Assembly: GCA_009667805.1 (NCBI GenBank)
Contig: CM019065.1
Coordinates: 18,674,952 to 18,738,951, forward strand
Length of the DNA: 64,000 nucleotides
Direction of reading: 5' to 3'
From: Leptobrachium leishanense
Taxonomy: Eukaryota; Chordata; Amphibia; Anura; Megophryidae
This document shows, in pieces, positions 42,360 through 53,765 of the stretch (position 1 is the stretch's first letter; each line of letters opens with the position of its first letter). The translations under genes were made by a program, and so were the position numbers. Below the pieces are notes generated by a model, which worked only from the letters and a program-made list of their open reading frames with translations, ran no database searches and was not told the origin of the DNA.

Positions 42360-43445
42360 TGTGCGTCTGGTGTCAAGGTCTGTGGACTTTTTGGGGACTG
42401 TATGTGGGGTCTGGGGGATTTATTTTGGACTGTCTATGGGGTGTGGAGGATTTGTTGGGACTGTCTATGTGGACTCAGGGTTTTATTGGCAACTCTTTCT
42501 GGTGTTAATTGGGTCAGGCTGATTTATTGGGGACTGTCTCTGAGGTTAATGGGGACGGTGGGATTTTTGGTGACTGTCTGAGGGTTAATGGGGACGGCGG
42601 GATTTTTGGTGACTGTCTGAGGGTTAATGGGGACGGCGGGATTTTTGGTGACTGTCTGAGGGTTAATGGGGACGGCGTGATTTTTGGTGATTGTTAAAGG
42701 GTTAATGGGGACGGCGTGATTTTTGGTGACTGTTAAAAGGTTAATGGGGACGGCGAGATTTTTGGTGACTGTCTGAGGGTTAATGGGGACGGCGTGATTT
42801 TTGGTGACTGAGGGTTAATGGGGACGGCGTGATTTTTGGTGACTGTTTGAGGGTTAATGGGGATGGCGGGATTTTCGGGGACTGTCTGAGGGTTAATGGG
42901 GATGGCGTGATTTTTGGTGACTGTCTGAGGGTTAATGGGGACAGCGTGATTTTTGGTGACTGTCTGAGGGTTAATGGGGACGGCGTGATTTTTGGTGACT
43001 GTCTGAGGGTTAATGGGGACGGCGTGATTTTTGGTGATTGTTAAAGGGTTAATGGGGACGGCGTGAATTTTGGTGACTGTTAAAAGGTTAATGGGGACGG
43101 CGAGATTTTTGGTGACTGTCTGAGGGTTAATGGGGACGGCGTGATTTTTGGTGACTGAGGGTTAATGGGGACGGCGTGATTTTTGGTGACTGTCTGAGGG
43201 TTAATGGGGACGGCGTGATTTTTGGTGACTGTTAAAGGGTTAATGGGGACGGCGTGATTTTTGGTGACTGTTAAAGGGTTAATGGGGACGGCGTGATTTT
43301 TGGTGACTGAGGGTTAATGGGGACGGCGTGATTTTTGGTGACTGTTTGAGGGTTAATGGGGATGGCGGGATTTTCGGGGACTGTCTGAGGGTTAATGGGG
43401 ATGGCGGGATTTTCGGGGACTGTATCTGGGGGTTAATAGGGACTG
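42360..43445. repeat. 39-bp minisatellite, about 23 clean copies plus a degenerate lead-in
   Basis: From about 42545 the unit is gggttaatggggacggcgtg followed by atttttggtgactgtctga. Variants (ttaaagggtt, shortened gactgagggtt) recur in blocks: the series near 42660-42840 appears again near 43000-43170. From 42360 to 42545 the same words (ggggactgt, ggattt) occur in a loose form. The solo LTR starts 40 bp downstream. Confidence 0.93.
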
Positions 43446-43483
43446 AAAGTTAAGGGTGACTTGAGGTTCAGCAGGAACATGAG

Positions 43484-44531
43484 TGTAGCGCTCACTCCCG
43501 GAGGAGCCGCTGAATTTGAACCTCGGGTCAGTCTCCCCGCACTAGGGAATAAATATACTCCAGCACTGTTGTGGATTTTATAATTTAAATAGTTTACTAG
43601 AAATAAAGGCATATAATAAATAACACGGTGTTCGTGGATATATTTACAGTATTTCGTATTTCGGGAAACGCGCAGCGGAAAAGAAATACGAGGCTTCGTA
43701 TTTCGGGAAAATGCACAGCGGAACAGAAAAATACAATGCTTCGTAATTCGAGGAAACCGCGTAGCGGAAAAGAGAATAAGATACGAATCTTTAACCCCTT
43801 TCTGGATATTAGGGAGTGAGTCCTGCACAGGTTAAGTCCCGGACTGTAAGTGTGTGTGTGTGTTATGGTACCCAGGTACTATTCAACTGGCCAGTGAATT
43901 ACTTAAAGCGGTGTCTTCGACTAGTCAAGTTGGGGCCCTGTGGGTTTTTGGAACAAACAACAGAGTGCTTTCTTGCTTTACAACCGGCCTTGGAGGCCTC
44001 TCACCCATCCGCTCGATAACCAAGGCTCCGCTGACCCAGGACGTCTCTCCGCTCGATGCTTCACTGGGATACTGGCTACTGGATCCGTTGTCTGGCTCTC
44101 TCTGCTCCGGCCACGACTTGTCCGGCTTACCGCCTGCTCTCCCAATCCGATAGACCTGCAGTACTCCTAACTCGGGGGTCCTCCGGCTTCCTTGATAGCA
44201 GCTTGGGTAATATCTGTGGATCACTGGGTCTCCCTCTTACAAGGCTGGATAACCCAATCTGGAATCCTAATAGGCCGCACCTGCATTCTGGCCTAGTCAC
44301 TGTTCCACTCTGCAGCACTGTGTCCTGTCTCTTTCACTCCCTGGCGCGCTCTGCCAGCTATCTCCACGAGGCTCAGGATGTCACTCGGCGTGTCCCACCC
44401 ACTTCCTGTGTCCGTTCCCAGAGCATGCCGGGAAATGTAGTCCCAATGTTGAGTGTCTCTTATCGTGCTTGTCTCCCTCCGGTGGCGAAAAATGGGTACT
44501 GCCACAGTAAGGTTTTAAACACAGCGCTACA
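43484..44531. repeat. Solo LTR with 4-bp target duplication
   Basis: The 1048-bp element starts TGTAGCGCT and ends AGCGCTACA, a perfect 9-bp terminal inverted repeat with TG...CA ends. It is flanked by TGAG on both sides (43480-43483 and 44532-44535). This fits a solo LTR left after recombination of an LTR element or endogenous retrovirus; no internal genes are present. It contains three degenerate copies of a 43-bp unit (cgcagcggaaaagaaatacg) and the motif catgccgggaaatgtagtcc, similar to ZNF143-type sites. A truncated copy in the other orientation lies at 26126-27094. Confidence 0.85.
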
Positions 44532-44581
44532 TGAGTTTAGAATGACAAGGGGACTGGCAGTGGCATACTTCCAAATACTAT

Positions 44582-44761
44582 CAGGGTTATTCAGAGAGGT
44601 GAAAACCAGGAGAACTGGCAAGAGAAGAGAACAATCTAGACCAAATGGCCGATTTGGACAGTGAGATAAGTGGGAGAATTTTTCCGGTTTGGCTATTTTG
44701 ACCTAGAATTTTCACTTCTCCAGCCATTCTCCTGAGTTTCACCTTTCTTTGAATAGACCTG
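44582..44761. mobile_element. Short palindromic MITE (family A), copy 2
   Basis: It starts cagggttattcagagaggtg, ends ctttctttgaatagacctg and is flanked by TA. It mirrors the copy at 29827-30008, including gggagaatttttccggtttg. Confidence 0.8.
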
Positions 44762-44822
44762 TATATGTGGTGGGGCACATACTTTGCCCCAAGGCCCAGT
44801 GGGGTCTAGTTACGCCCCTGTC
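44762..44822. repeat. hAT-type terminus remnant
   Basis: The sequence ctagttacgcccctg is the reverse of CAGGGGCGTAACTAG, which closely resembles the terminus of the hAT-like element at 55379. Only this end is seen. Confidence 0.5.
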
Positions 44823-45329
44823 CCTGGTCGCTGGGACCTGGCTTCCTATACCACTATGGAAATGTGAAGTAATGAACCAGATTATTCTTGCTTTATTCGG
44901 TGCTGCTAGAAATTCTGTACAATCCAGTTAAATTAATTATTGGTGTATTTTTTTATTTATATTTTATATGTAACCAATAAAAATTTTTCTCTGGTTATTT
45001 ATAGCGATTGTGCCCACTTATAAATTCAATAAACCCTGAGGATTTGTGCTTCTGATGCTGTTAAATGGTTAATAACCTAAAAATACATTAATATCTCCTT
45101 GATCTGCTCTGATTTTACATTAAAACAGGAAGAAAAGGAGAAGTAACTGAAAGTTTGGAGAATTGTCTTGACGTGATGGAACATCGAGTGCTGCTACAGT
45201 GAAGCTTCTTCTTGTATTATCGTCCAATCACTGATTCAGTAAAACCGTCAGGACCCCCGGGTGGAAGGGGATTTGTGCCACTTCACTACAAAGTGACTTT
45301 CCAAAAAATGACTGTTTTTTAATTTTAAA
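44823..45329. other. Intergenic sequence, no gene
   Basis: AT-rich and without recognised features. Confidence 0.4.
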
Positions 45330-45660
45330 CTTCGGCGCCCTTAATTCCCGACCCTGCGGTAACTTCAGCATTCACCGCAGTGTGCCGAATCGATGCACCG
45401 AACGCCGCCGATAAGCCCTCTGAACAAAGCTGCGAAAAATCACCGAATCGATCTGACAAACCATCGAATCGATACAATAACCTGCCGAATAACCCGCAGA
45501 ATGCATCCGATCATCCGCCGAACAGACCGCCAAGCACATCCAAATAAAACCAACCAGCAGCCGAACAGGGGTAAACCCCCCCCCCCAAAAAAAACAACAT
45601 TTAAAAGGCGTTTTTTTTTAAAAACTAGTGCATGAAAATGCCTGGAATTAATCAGGCCCG
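45330..45660. mobile_element. Fragment of MITE family B
   Basis: Contains gaccctgcggtaacttcagc, many ccgaa words, a C run and A run near 45578-45595, and aaaatgcctggaattaatc, all in the order of the family interior. Termini are missing. Confidence 0.6.
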
Positions 45661-45842
45661 GACTCGGAGAAAAAATGAGCCCGGGCGTTTTAACTTGAGC
45701 AGCCCACTTTCATCTACCCCGATACAGAAACAAACATATATGTATTCACTTCTAGATATGTACCGCTATACCCAAACCACTGTATATAGGCCAACCCACC
45801 CATATTATACACCTAGACACGCACACAGCATTAAAACTCATA

Positions 45843-46560
45843 CAGGGTTATTCAAAGAGAATCGAAAAGTCACCGCACGTTCTGTGTCTTTTCATTCTCT
45901 TCAATACGGTGCGATTTGGCGATCCCATTTCGGCGACCCTGCGGTGTATTCAGCAAGCACCACAGGGCCGTCGTAGTGCAGGGAAAAGCCGCCGCAAACC
46001 CGCCGAACACTCACCGCAGAACCCGGCGAATGCACACCGAAACCCGCAAAAACATCTGGATTAACCCCGCCGAACACGCCGGAGAAACCCGAGCAGGAGC
46101 GAAAATGTCTTAAATTTACATATAAAATCCAATGAATGATAATAAAAAGGGCTGTTACAGAAAAAGAAAAAACTATAAATAAAGAGACTCTTTACTGCAG
46201 AGTTTTATAATAAACGGTTTATTAGATATTGAATTAAAATGGGAATATTTTTAACATTGAATCCTATGGGATTCTCCTTAATAAACCTGTCGAATGAAAC
46301 CACCGAATGGCAGGGCTATTCGGCAACTTTTCCCTGCTGGTTTTTGTTCTCTGAATAGACCAAGCATTGCTTCTCTATGGGGGATTTTTTCCCTCCACCG
46401 AACAGGCACCGAACAGGCACCGTATCTGCAGGCAATTCGCCAGGATTTGGCAAACTGCCTGCTCTCTGGATAGCCGAATGGCCAGGAAAGGTAACCGAAC
46501 GCTGAATTTCCACGTTCGGTTACCTTTCTCCAGCCATTCGGATCTCTTTGGATAACCCTG
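45843..46560. mobile_element. MITE family B, full copy in a 55-bp repeat unit
   Basis: It starts cagggttattcaaagagaat and ends gatctctttggataaccctg, with TA on the left and ATA on the right. The left flank ends cattaaaactca and the right flank starts gtaatgtgcggtgtgtatg, so it sits inside one unit of the 55-bp satellite. The interior is rich in ccgaa/ttcgg words and A/T runs and has no transposase. TA flanks fit Tc1/mariner-type transposition. Confidence 0.82.
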
Positions 46561-49035
46561 ATAGTAATGTGCGGTGTGTATGAGCGTATCACAGAGCTCC
46601 ACAGCAATAAAACTCACAGCAATGTGCGGTGTGTATGAGCATATCACAGAGCTCCACAGCAATAAAACTCACAGTAATGTGCGGTGTGTATGAGCGTATC
46701 ACAGAGCTCCACAGCAATTAAACTCACAGTAATGTGCGGTGTGTATGAGCGTATCACAGAGCTCCACAGCAATAAAACTCACAGCAATGTGCGGTGTGTA
46801 TGAGCGTATCACAGAGCTCCACAGCAATAAAACTCACAGTAATGTGCGGTGTGTATGAGCGTATCACAGAGCTCCACAGCAATTAAACTCACAGTAATGT
46901 GCGGCGTGTATGAGCGTATCACAGAGCTCCACAGCAATTATACTCACAGTAATGTGCGGTGTGTATGAGCGTATCACATAGCTCCACAGCAATTAAACTC
47001 ACAGTAATGTGCGGTGTGTATGAGTATCACAGAGCTCCACAGCAATAAAACTCACAGCAATGTGCGGTGTGTATGAGCGTATCACAGAGCTCCACAGCAA
47101 TTAAACTCACAGAAATGTGTGCAGTGTATAAGTGTGAGATTTATTCCTGTGGCGCTGTGTGATACACTCATACACACCGCACATTAGTATCACACAGCGC
47201 CACAGGAATAAATCTCACACTTATACACTGCACACATTTCTGTGAGTTTAATTGCTGTGGAGCTCTGTGATACGCTCATACACACCGCACATTGCTGTGA
47301 GTTTTATTGCTGTGGAGCTCTGTGATACTCATACACACCGCACATTACTGTGAGTTTAATTGCTGTGGAGCTCTGTGATACGCTTATACACACCGCACAT
47401 TACTGTGAGTTTAATTGCTGTGGAGCTATGTGATATGCTCATACACACCGCACATTACTGTGAGTTTAATTGCTGTGGAGCTCTGTGATACGCTCATATA
47501 CACCGCACATTACTGTGAGTTTAATTGCTGTGGAGCTCTGTGATACGCTCATACACACCGCACATTACTGTGAGTTTTATTGCTGTGGAGCTCTGTGATA
47601 CGCTCATACACACCGCACATTACTTTGAGTTTAATTGCTGTGGAGCTCTGTGATATGCTCATACACACCGCACATTACTGTGAGTTTTATTGCTGTGGAG
47701 CTCTGTGATACGCTCGTACACACCGCACATTACAGTTTTATTGCTGTGGAGCTCTGTGATACGCTCGTACACACCGCACTTTACTGTATCACAGATCTTC
47801 ATAGTAATAAAACTCACAGTAATGTGCAGTGTGTATGAGCATATCACAAGGCTCGCCACTCGCCAGTAATAAAACTCACAGTAATGTGCTGTGTGTATGA
47901 GCGTATCACAGAGATCTACAGCAATAAAACTCACAGTAATGTGCAGTGTGTATGAGCTCGAGTTTTATTGCTGTGGAGCTCTGTGATACGCTCATACACA
48001 CCGGACATTACTGTGAGTTTTATTGCTGTGGAGCTCTGTGATATGCTCGTACACACCGCACATTACAGTTTTATTACTGTGAAGCTCTGTGATACACTCA
48101 TACACACCACACTTTACTGTATCACAGATCTTCATAGTAATAAAACTCACAGTAATGTGCGGTGTGTATGAGCATATCACAAGGCTCGCCACTCGCCAGT
48201 AATAAAACTCACAGTAATGTGCTGTGTGTATGAGCATATCACAGAGATCTACAGCAATAAAACTCACAGTAATGTGCAGTGTGTATGAGCTCGAGTTTTA
48301 TTGCTGTGGATCTCTGTGATACGCTCATACACACCGCACATTACTGTGAGTTTTATTGCTGTAGAGCTCTGTGATACGCTCATACATACAGCACATTACC
48401 ATATCACAGAGCTCTACAGCAATAAAACTCACAGTAATGTGCGGTGTGTATGAGCGTATCACAGAGATCCACAGCAATAAAACTCATGCTCATACACACT
48501 GCACATTACTGTGAGTTTTATTGCTGTGGATCTCTGTGATACACTCATACACACTGCACATTACTGTAACACAGAGATCCACAGCAATAAAGCTCACAGT
48601 AAAGTGTGGTGTTTATGACCGTATCACAGAGATCCACAGCAAGAAAACTCACAGTAATGTGCGGTGTGTATGAGTGTATCACAGAGCTCTACAGCAATAA
48701 ACGCACAGTAATGTGCAGTGTGTATGAGCGTATCATAGATCTCCACAGCAGTAAAACTCACAGTAATGTGCGGTGTGTATGAGGTCATCACAGAGATCCA
48801 CAGCAATAAAACTCACAGTAATGTGCGGTGTGTATGAGCATATCACAGAGCTCCACAGCAATAAAACTCACACTCATGCACACCGCACATTACTGTGAGT
48901 TTTATTGCTGTGGAGCTCTGTGATACACTCATGCACACCGCACATTACTGTATCACAGAGCTCCACAGCAATAAAACTCACAGTAATGTGCGGTGTGCAT
49001 GAGTGTATCACAGAGCTCCACAGCAATGAAACTAA
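46561..49035. repeat. 55-bp satellite array with many orientation switches
   Basis: About 45 units of the 55-bp family. Orientation is minus to about 47140, plus to 47787, and then changes near 47788, 47955, 48120, 48293, 48405, 48488, 48567, 48870 and 48950. Plus-to-minus junctions mostly read actgtatcacag; minus-to-plus junctions read tatgagctcgagttttatt or aaactcaygctcat. Short open frames here are artefacts. AT-rich unrelated sequence follows at 49036. Confidence 0.92.
47026..47328. repeat. Perfect palindrome at the centre of the 55-bp array
   Basis: The two halves mirror each other around about 47177 over roughly 150 bp each. The mirrored part includes unit-specific variants (gtttaatt, gagtatcac lacking two bases, and the odd unit ataagtgtgagatttattcc). 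Confidence 0.85.
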
Positions 49036-49340
49036 AAATTAATACATTTATATTTTCAATTACAAATACACATTAATTACACTAAAACAAATGTAAATAT
49101 TTATTTATTCAAATAAATTATACATTAAAGTTATATATTTAATACTCCATTAAAATACACATAGTATATTATATTAAAATATACATTAAAAAGTATATTA
49201 AAACGTATTAAGTAATATATATTAAACAGTAGATTATTAAAATAATTTCAATATTAAAATAATTATATACATTTTAAAAAGCATATATAAAATTGTATTA
49301 TTAAATTATTTTTTTTAACAATAAGTTATGCTTATGATAA
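49036..49340. other. Very AT-rich sequence
   Basis: Dominated by ttaaa, tatatta and aaatatt words. No gene or tandem unit is seen. Confidence 0.5.
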
Positions 49341-49799
49341 ATTATTGCCCCCTCTCCTGCTTACCTTTTGTGCAGGGAGGGGGCTAAATCACTGGTGGGC
49401 GGAGGTGTGAGAAGTGGGGCATGTCTCCCTGGTCGTCCAGTGGGCACTGGTGAGTTGTGCTGAGGTGGCCTGGCATCTCTCCCTGGTGGGAGAGGCTCAG
49501 GCTCCTCTCTCGCTGGCTCCTGAAAGGGAGTTTGGTGCGCCGCATGCTTATTATGTCATCAGCGTGCACTATACTTGGAGTCACTGAGCAATGGAGCTCA
49601 GTGTGAATGTGGTCTATGTGTGAATGCATCACAGACCACATTATTCCAAGTATGAGTGGCTAGGCTACCACGGGCTATGTCAGCCGTATGGCCGGCTGGA
49701 ATGGAAGCCCTTAAGTGGCGTGATGCCTTCAGTCGTCGTGTAACTCAGCCCACCAGTCGACCAGCCGCCAAGGCTATCGGTCTACACCCGATGGCCAGT
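49341..49799. other. Unassigned GC-richer sequence
   Basis: The word ggctcaggctcctctctc also occurs near 57174 inside the hAT-like element, which suggests a related repeat. The words acttggagtcactgag and accacattattccaagt form a loose inverted pair. No gene is seen. Confidence 0.4.
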
Positions 49800-50290
49800 C
49801 CAGGCCTGGAAATAATATATAAGGTCCTATGGATAATAATAGAAAGATCTGTTACAGAATGAAGAAAAAAAAACGCCATATAAAAAAATCAAAATAAAAA
49901 ATTTCGCCAAATCCCGAAAACTGCCTAAAAACTTTTCGGAAGAATTAATAAAAAAATAGCCCTTTTGCTGCAAATGAAATATTTAAGAAAGACCGGGAAT
50001 TTGTTTTACATTGAAACCTAAGGGACTCACCTGTTTAAAGCTACTGAAAGAAACCAATGATAATCAAGGTATTTCGACAACTTTTCACAGCTGTTCAGCC
50101 TCCTCTGAATAGATTAACAGTTAGTTCTCTATGGGGATTTAACTGCCGCCGAATTGCACTGTATTTTGCTGGCAGTTTGGCAATATTTGTCAAATCACCA
50201 GCCGAATGTCCATAAAATTGCACCTAACGGGGAAATTAACCGTTCGGTGCAATTCGGTGGTCAATTCAGGGCTCTCTGAATAACCCCTTA
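49800..50290. mobile_element. MITE family B, partial copy
   Basis: It has internal words of the family (ataaggtcctatggataata, gatctgttacagaatg, gttctctatggggattt) and ends ggctctctgaataacccctt. The other terminus is missing. Confidence 0.7.
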
Positions 50291-50634
50291 TGAAATATTT
50301 GGGAATATTCCCAATGTGTTCCTTACTGTTATAACCTATACGGGAGACAGATGTTGCCCTCTACTGGATAAATGGAGTTACAGCAAGTGTGGGATCCATG
50401 CAGGATCAGCTGGGGAGATGTCAGTCAGCCGCATTCCCCATCTGTTTTTAAAAAATATTGGCCCTTCAGACGTTATGTCCACGCTGCTAAAGTTTTTATT
50501 TTTTTTCAATTCTTTATTTTTTAATTTGTACACAGACAGCGTGAACAACAAATGTTAATTAAAGGCCGCGCAGGGCCAATAAAAGTCAACTACATATTCT
50601 TACATGTAAATGAAAGTAACAGAAGCAAGACATT
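50291..50634. repeat. Interspersed repeat fragment shared with 12.6-12.76 kb
   Basis: tttgggaatattccc, ttataacctat and gccctctactggat match, in order, the fragment at 12.6-12.76 kb. The rest to 50634 is T-rich with no feature. Confidence 0.45.
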
Positions 50635-50700
50635 AGACATGTGCACAGCACAAAATTTAGTTTTGGACGAATGGATTCATCCTAAAACGCAATTTATTTA

Positions 50701-51589
50701 CAGGGTAATTCAAAGAGATCCGAATTGCTTGAGAAAGGTAACCGAACGCTGAAAATCAGCGTTCGGTTACCTTTCTTGGCCATTCGGCTATCCAGAGAGC
50801 AGGCAATACGCCAAATCCTGGCGAATTGCCTGAACATACGGTGCCTGTTCGGTGCCTGTTCGAGGGCAGTGAAATCCCCATGAAAAAGCACTGCTTTGGC
50901 TATTCAGAGAACACAAACCAGCAGTGAAAGGTTCCCGAAATGCTCTGCCATTCGGTGGTTTCATTCGGCAGGTTTATTCAGGAGAATCCCATTGGCTTCA
51001 ATGTTAAAAATATTCCGGTTTTAATTAAATATCTAATAAACCGTTCATTATAAAATTCTGCAGTAAAGAGTCTCTTTATTTATAGATTTTTTAGGATATT
51101 TTAAGCATTTTTCTTAATATTTTTTTAAAAGTCAGATTTTTTTTCTTTTGAAAGTTTTCTTCTTTTTTCTGTAACAGCCCTCTTTATTATCATTCATTGC
51201 AATTCATATGTAAATTTCAGACAGTTTCGCTCAGTAGTTTCTTTGCAAACAGTGTTTCACTTTCAATCATTCATACAAACTGTTTTCCTAATTTATTCAC
51301 TGCCTCTTCTGCGGTGTCGAAGGCTGAGATTGGCTCCTGTTCAGGTTTTTCTGTGGTTTTCGGCAGGTTAATCCAGATGTTTTTGAGGGTTTTCGGCGTG
51401 CATTCGCTGGGTTTTGCGGTTCGTTTTCGTCAGGTTTGCGGCAGCTTTCCCTGCAATTCGGAGGCCCTGTGGTGCTTGCTGTATACACTGCAGGGTCACC
51501 GAAATGGGATCGGCAAAACAAACCGAATTGAAGAGAACGAAAAGTCACCGAACGTGCGGTGACTTTTCAAATCTCTTTGAATAACCCTG
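50701..51589. mobile_element. MITE family B, full copy with TA duplication
   Basis: It starts cagggtaattcaaagagatc, ends aaatctctttgaataaccctg, and has TA directly on both sides. It is opposite in orientation to the copy at 45843-46560: the tcaccgaacgtgcggtgac end is on the right here. It includes the T/A-rich middle with tttctgtaacagccc. Confidence 0.85.
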
Positions 51590-51694
51590 TATGTTGCTAA
51601 AGAAATTTGTTTTCAGTGCTTTAGTATGAAAACGAATTTCATTCATCCGAAAATCAGCAGATAAAATTAATATTGTAGTAGTGGCTCCTCAGAG

Positions 51695-51962
51695 GGCTGA
51701 GATCGGCTGCTTGTTACAGTACCTCTCACTCTCAGCACAATGTGCCAGGCAAAGCTGTTACAGTAACTGACTGCTGCTCATCACAGCGCTCAGAGTTTCG
51801 GTAAAACTAGTAAATAATATTTTTATATATAAGTGTTTAGAACAATATTATTTCCTTGTTTTACTGAAACTCTGAGCGCTGTGATGAGCAGCAGTCAGTT
51901 ACTGTAACATCTGAGCCTGATACATTGTACTGAGAGATAAAGTAACAAGCAGCCGATCTCAG
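51695..51962. repeat. Long foldback (arms about 125 bp)
   Basis: The left arm has gagatcggctgcttgttac, gttacagtaactgactgctg and ctcatcacagcgctcagagt. The right arm has actctgagcgctgtgatgag, cagcagtcagttactgtaac and gtaacaagcagccgatctc. The loop is AT-rich near 51830. Confidence 0.85.
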
Positions 51963-51999
51963 CGCTCACAGCCATTGGATTTAAAGGGCATAAAAAAGG

Positions 52000-52235
52000 C
52001 TCCTCTTTGTATATTGTATATAACATCCTCTTGCATTAATTAATACCCCCTCTCTGTATAATGTATAGAACATCCTCCTGCATTAATTAATACCCCTCTG
52101 TATAATGTATATAACATCCCCCTGCATTAATACCCCCTCCGTATAATGTATAGAACATCCTCCTGAATAAATTAATGTCCCTCTCTGTATAGAACATCCT
52201 CCTCAATTTATACCTCTCTCTGTGTATATTAATGC
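52000..52235. repeat. Short tandem repeat, about five units of 45-55 bp
   Basis: The unit has ctctctgtataatgtatag, aacatcctcctgcattaatt and aatacccc. Units lose parts toward the right end. Confidence 0.8.
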
Positions 52236-52429
52236 GCTCCTCATTACTGGTCTCCTTCACTCATCAATGTAATATTACAAAAATAACTGAAATTAAAATG
52301 TAATGCATTTTCCTTTAGTTTCTTTCATTTTTTTGGACCGAGCAGTTTCGTATCTCTTGAGCCATACGAAAACTAAATTATTCCAAAATTCAGACGAAAT
52401 CGTTTTAGTACTAAAACGAATGCACATGT

Positions 52430-53765
52430 CGACAAGACATCACATATCACAGCAGCGGCGGCAAAGCAGGCAGAAAAGTCTCCCCAGCCGGGGAACATCG
52501 AACGAAATCTCCGCCAAACTAAAAACAGAGTCCTCAGCGCAGAAAAAATCAAGGGGGGAGGGGGGAACATCCCCGGATGGGGGGGGGGTCTCATCAATAA
52601 AAGGAAAAGTCTCGGTATGGAGGGGAGGGGGGGGAAGCAATACACATCATACAGGAGCACAGCAGTATAAAAAAAGACTATGAATGAAAAAAAATAAAAT
52701 AGAAGGAAAAAGGTCATCTGCAAAAACTCATTAGAGGCATAATCTCAAAACGGGGACGCCGGGTCAGAAATCAGTACATCAGCATGCCAAGATAAGTCTC
52801 CTCAGCCCGTGTCTAACAGGAAAACAGGGACGAAGGCCACCCCAAAGCCGCACTTGATACTTGTGGCACAGCGGACAATCATCTTCCTGACACCCACGGG
52901 CACTGCTTCGGCCCCATCCAAAGACCTAGGTCCGTCCCGCCTCCCCTCAGGGCAAGAAGCCTCGGTCGACACCGCCAGTGAAGGACTCACAGAGATGGCC
53001 ATGGAAGACGATTCAGCAGAGCTCCTGCAGATGGATCTCCCTGCACAGTCACGTGGTCCGAGGGCCTCCCCCAAACCCATGGAAGGCAGATGCGGCATCA
53101 GAATATGGACTCCCGATCCAGCTCTCAGCGGGTCAGCAGCATATCCCGGACGTCCGCCTGGCGAGTCATCTACTGTCTCCACTGCTACCGTGTCTTCATT
53201 CTCCCGATCGGCTCCCATCATGGCCATCAGCTTCCACCACATGCCTCGGGTAAGTAGGCTGTCCTCCTCCCCAGGTATCGCATCCAAGCAGGCCTCGAGG
53301 GCTGCGAAAATTTCCTTCAAACCTCGAGTGGGGGCGGGATGCACCAAGCAATGCCGCTCCACTTTCCCCATTCACAGATTCTCCATGGGGACATTAAGCA
53401 CAGCCAGAGGACATGGGCCCTCCATCCACACAGCTAGCAGCTCACAATCGCCCGGCAGGATCAATCCACAGGGGGGATGCAGTAGGAAGGAGGGACAACC
53501 CGGCAGGTGTAGGAAGGTAGGCCTCAAAATGTCTGACGACCATGTGGATCCTCCAGAGTGAAATCACTAACTCAGCTGGGCTCTGGAGGGGGAGCAAATC
53601 AGGCTCCAGAGCACTCCTCCTGATGCCCGGCCGTGCAGGGGTTCCAAGTATGGGTAAATCGAGAAAGAATCCGGGCAAAAATGTTTCCTCCACTGCAAAA
53701 AAAAACCAGAGCTCTGACTAGGCACGTCTGCTTCCCTACCCATCGGACACGCCCCTCCCCGGTGC
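52430..53765. other. Unassigned GC-rich block, possible 5' part of a LINE on the minus strand
   Basis: Open frames exist on both strands (plus about 250 codons from 52809; minus about 189 codons to 53371) but neither shows a domain I recognise. Read on the minus strand, the right edge starts gcaccggggaggggcgtgtc, which in style resembles the start of the L1-like element (gccaggggggcgtggcta) near 59720. It may be the 5' region of another L1-like copy whose coding part is missing. A host CpG-rich exon cannot be excluded. Confidence 0.3.

Larger units (their letters stand above)
50635..52428. mobile_element. Composite foldback DNA element with other elements nested in it
   Basis: The left end agacatgtgcac and right end gaatgcacatgtc are inverted, and adjoining words (aaatttagttttggacga, ctaaaacg) recur near the right end in mirror form. 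The middle carries a MITE-B copy at 50701-51589, a long foldback at 51695-51960 and a small tandem repeat at 52000-52230. No transposase is seen. Confidence 0.55.

Noticed and set aside
46561..49035. CRISPR array
   Set aside because: Regular repeats, but there are no unique spacers, orientation changes often, and the context is a vertebrate nuclear genome.
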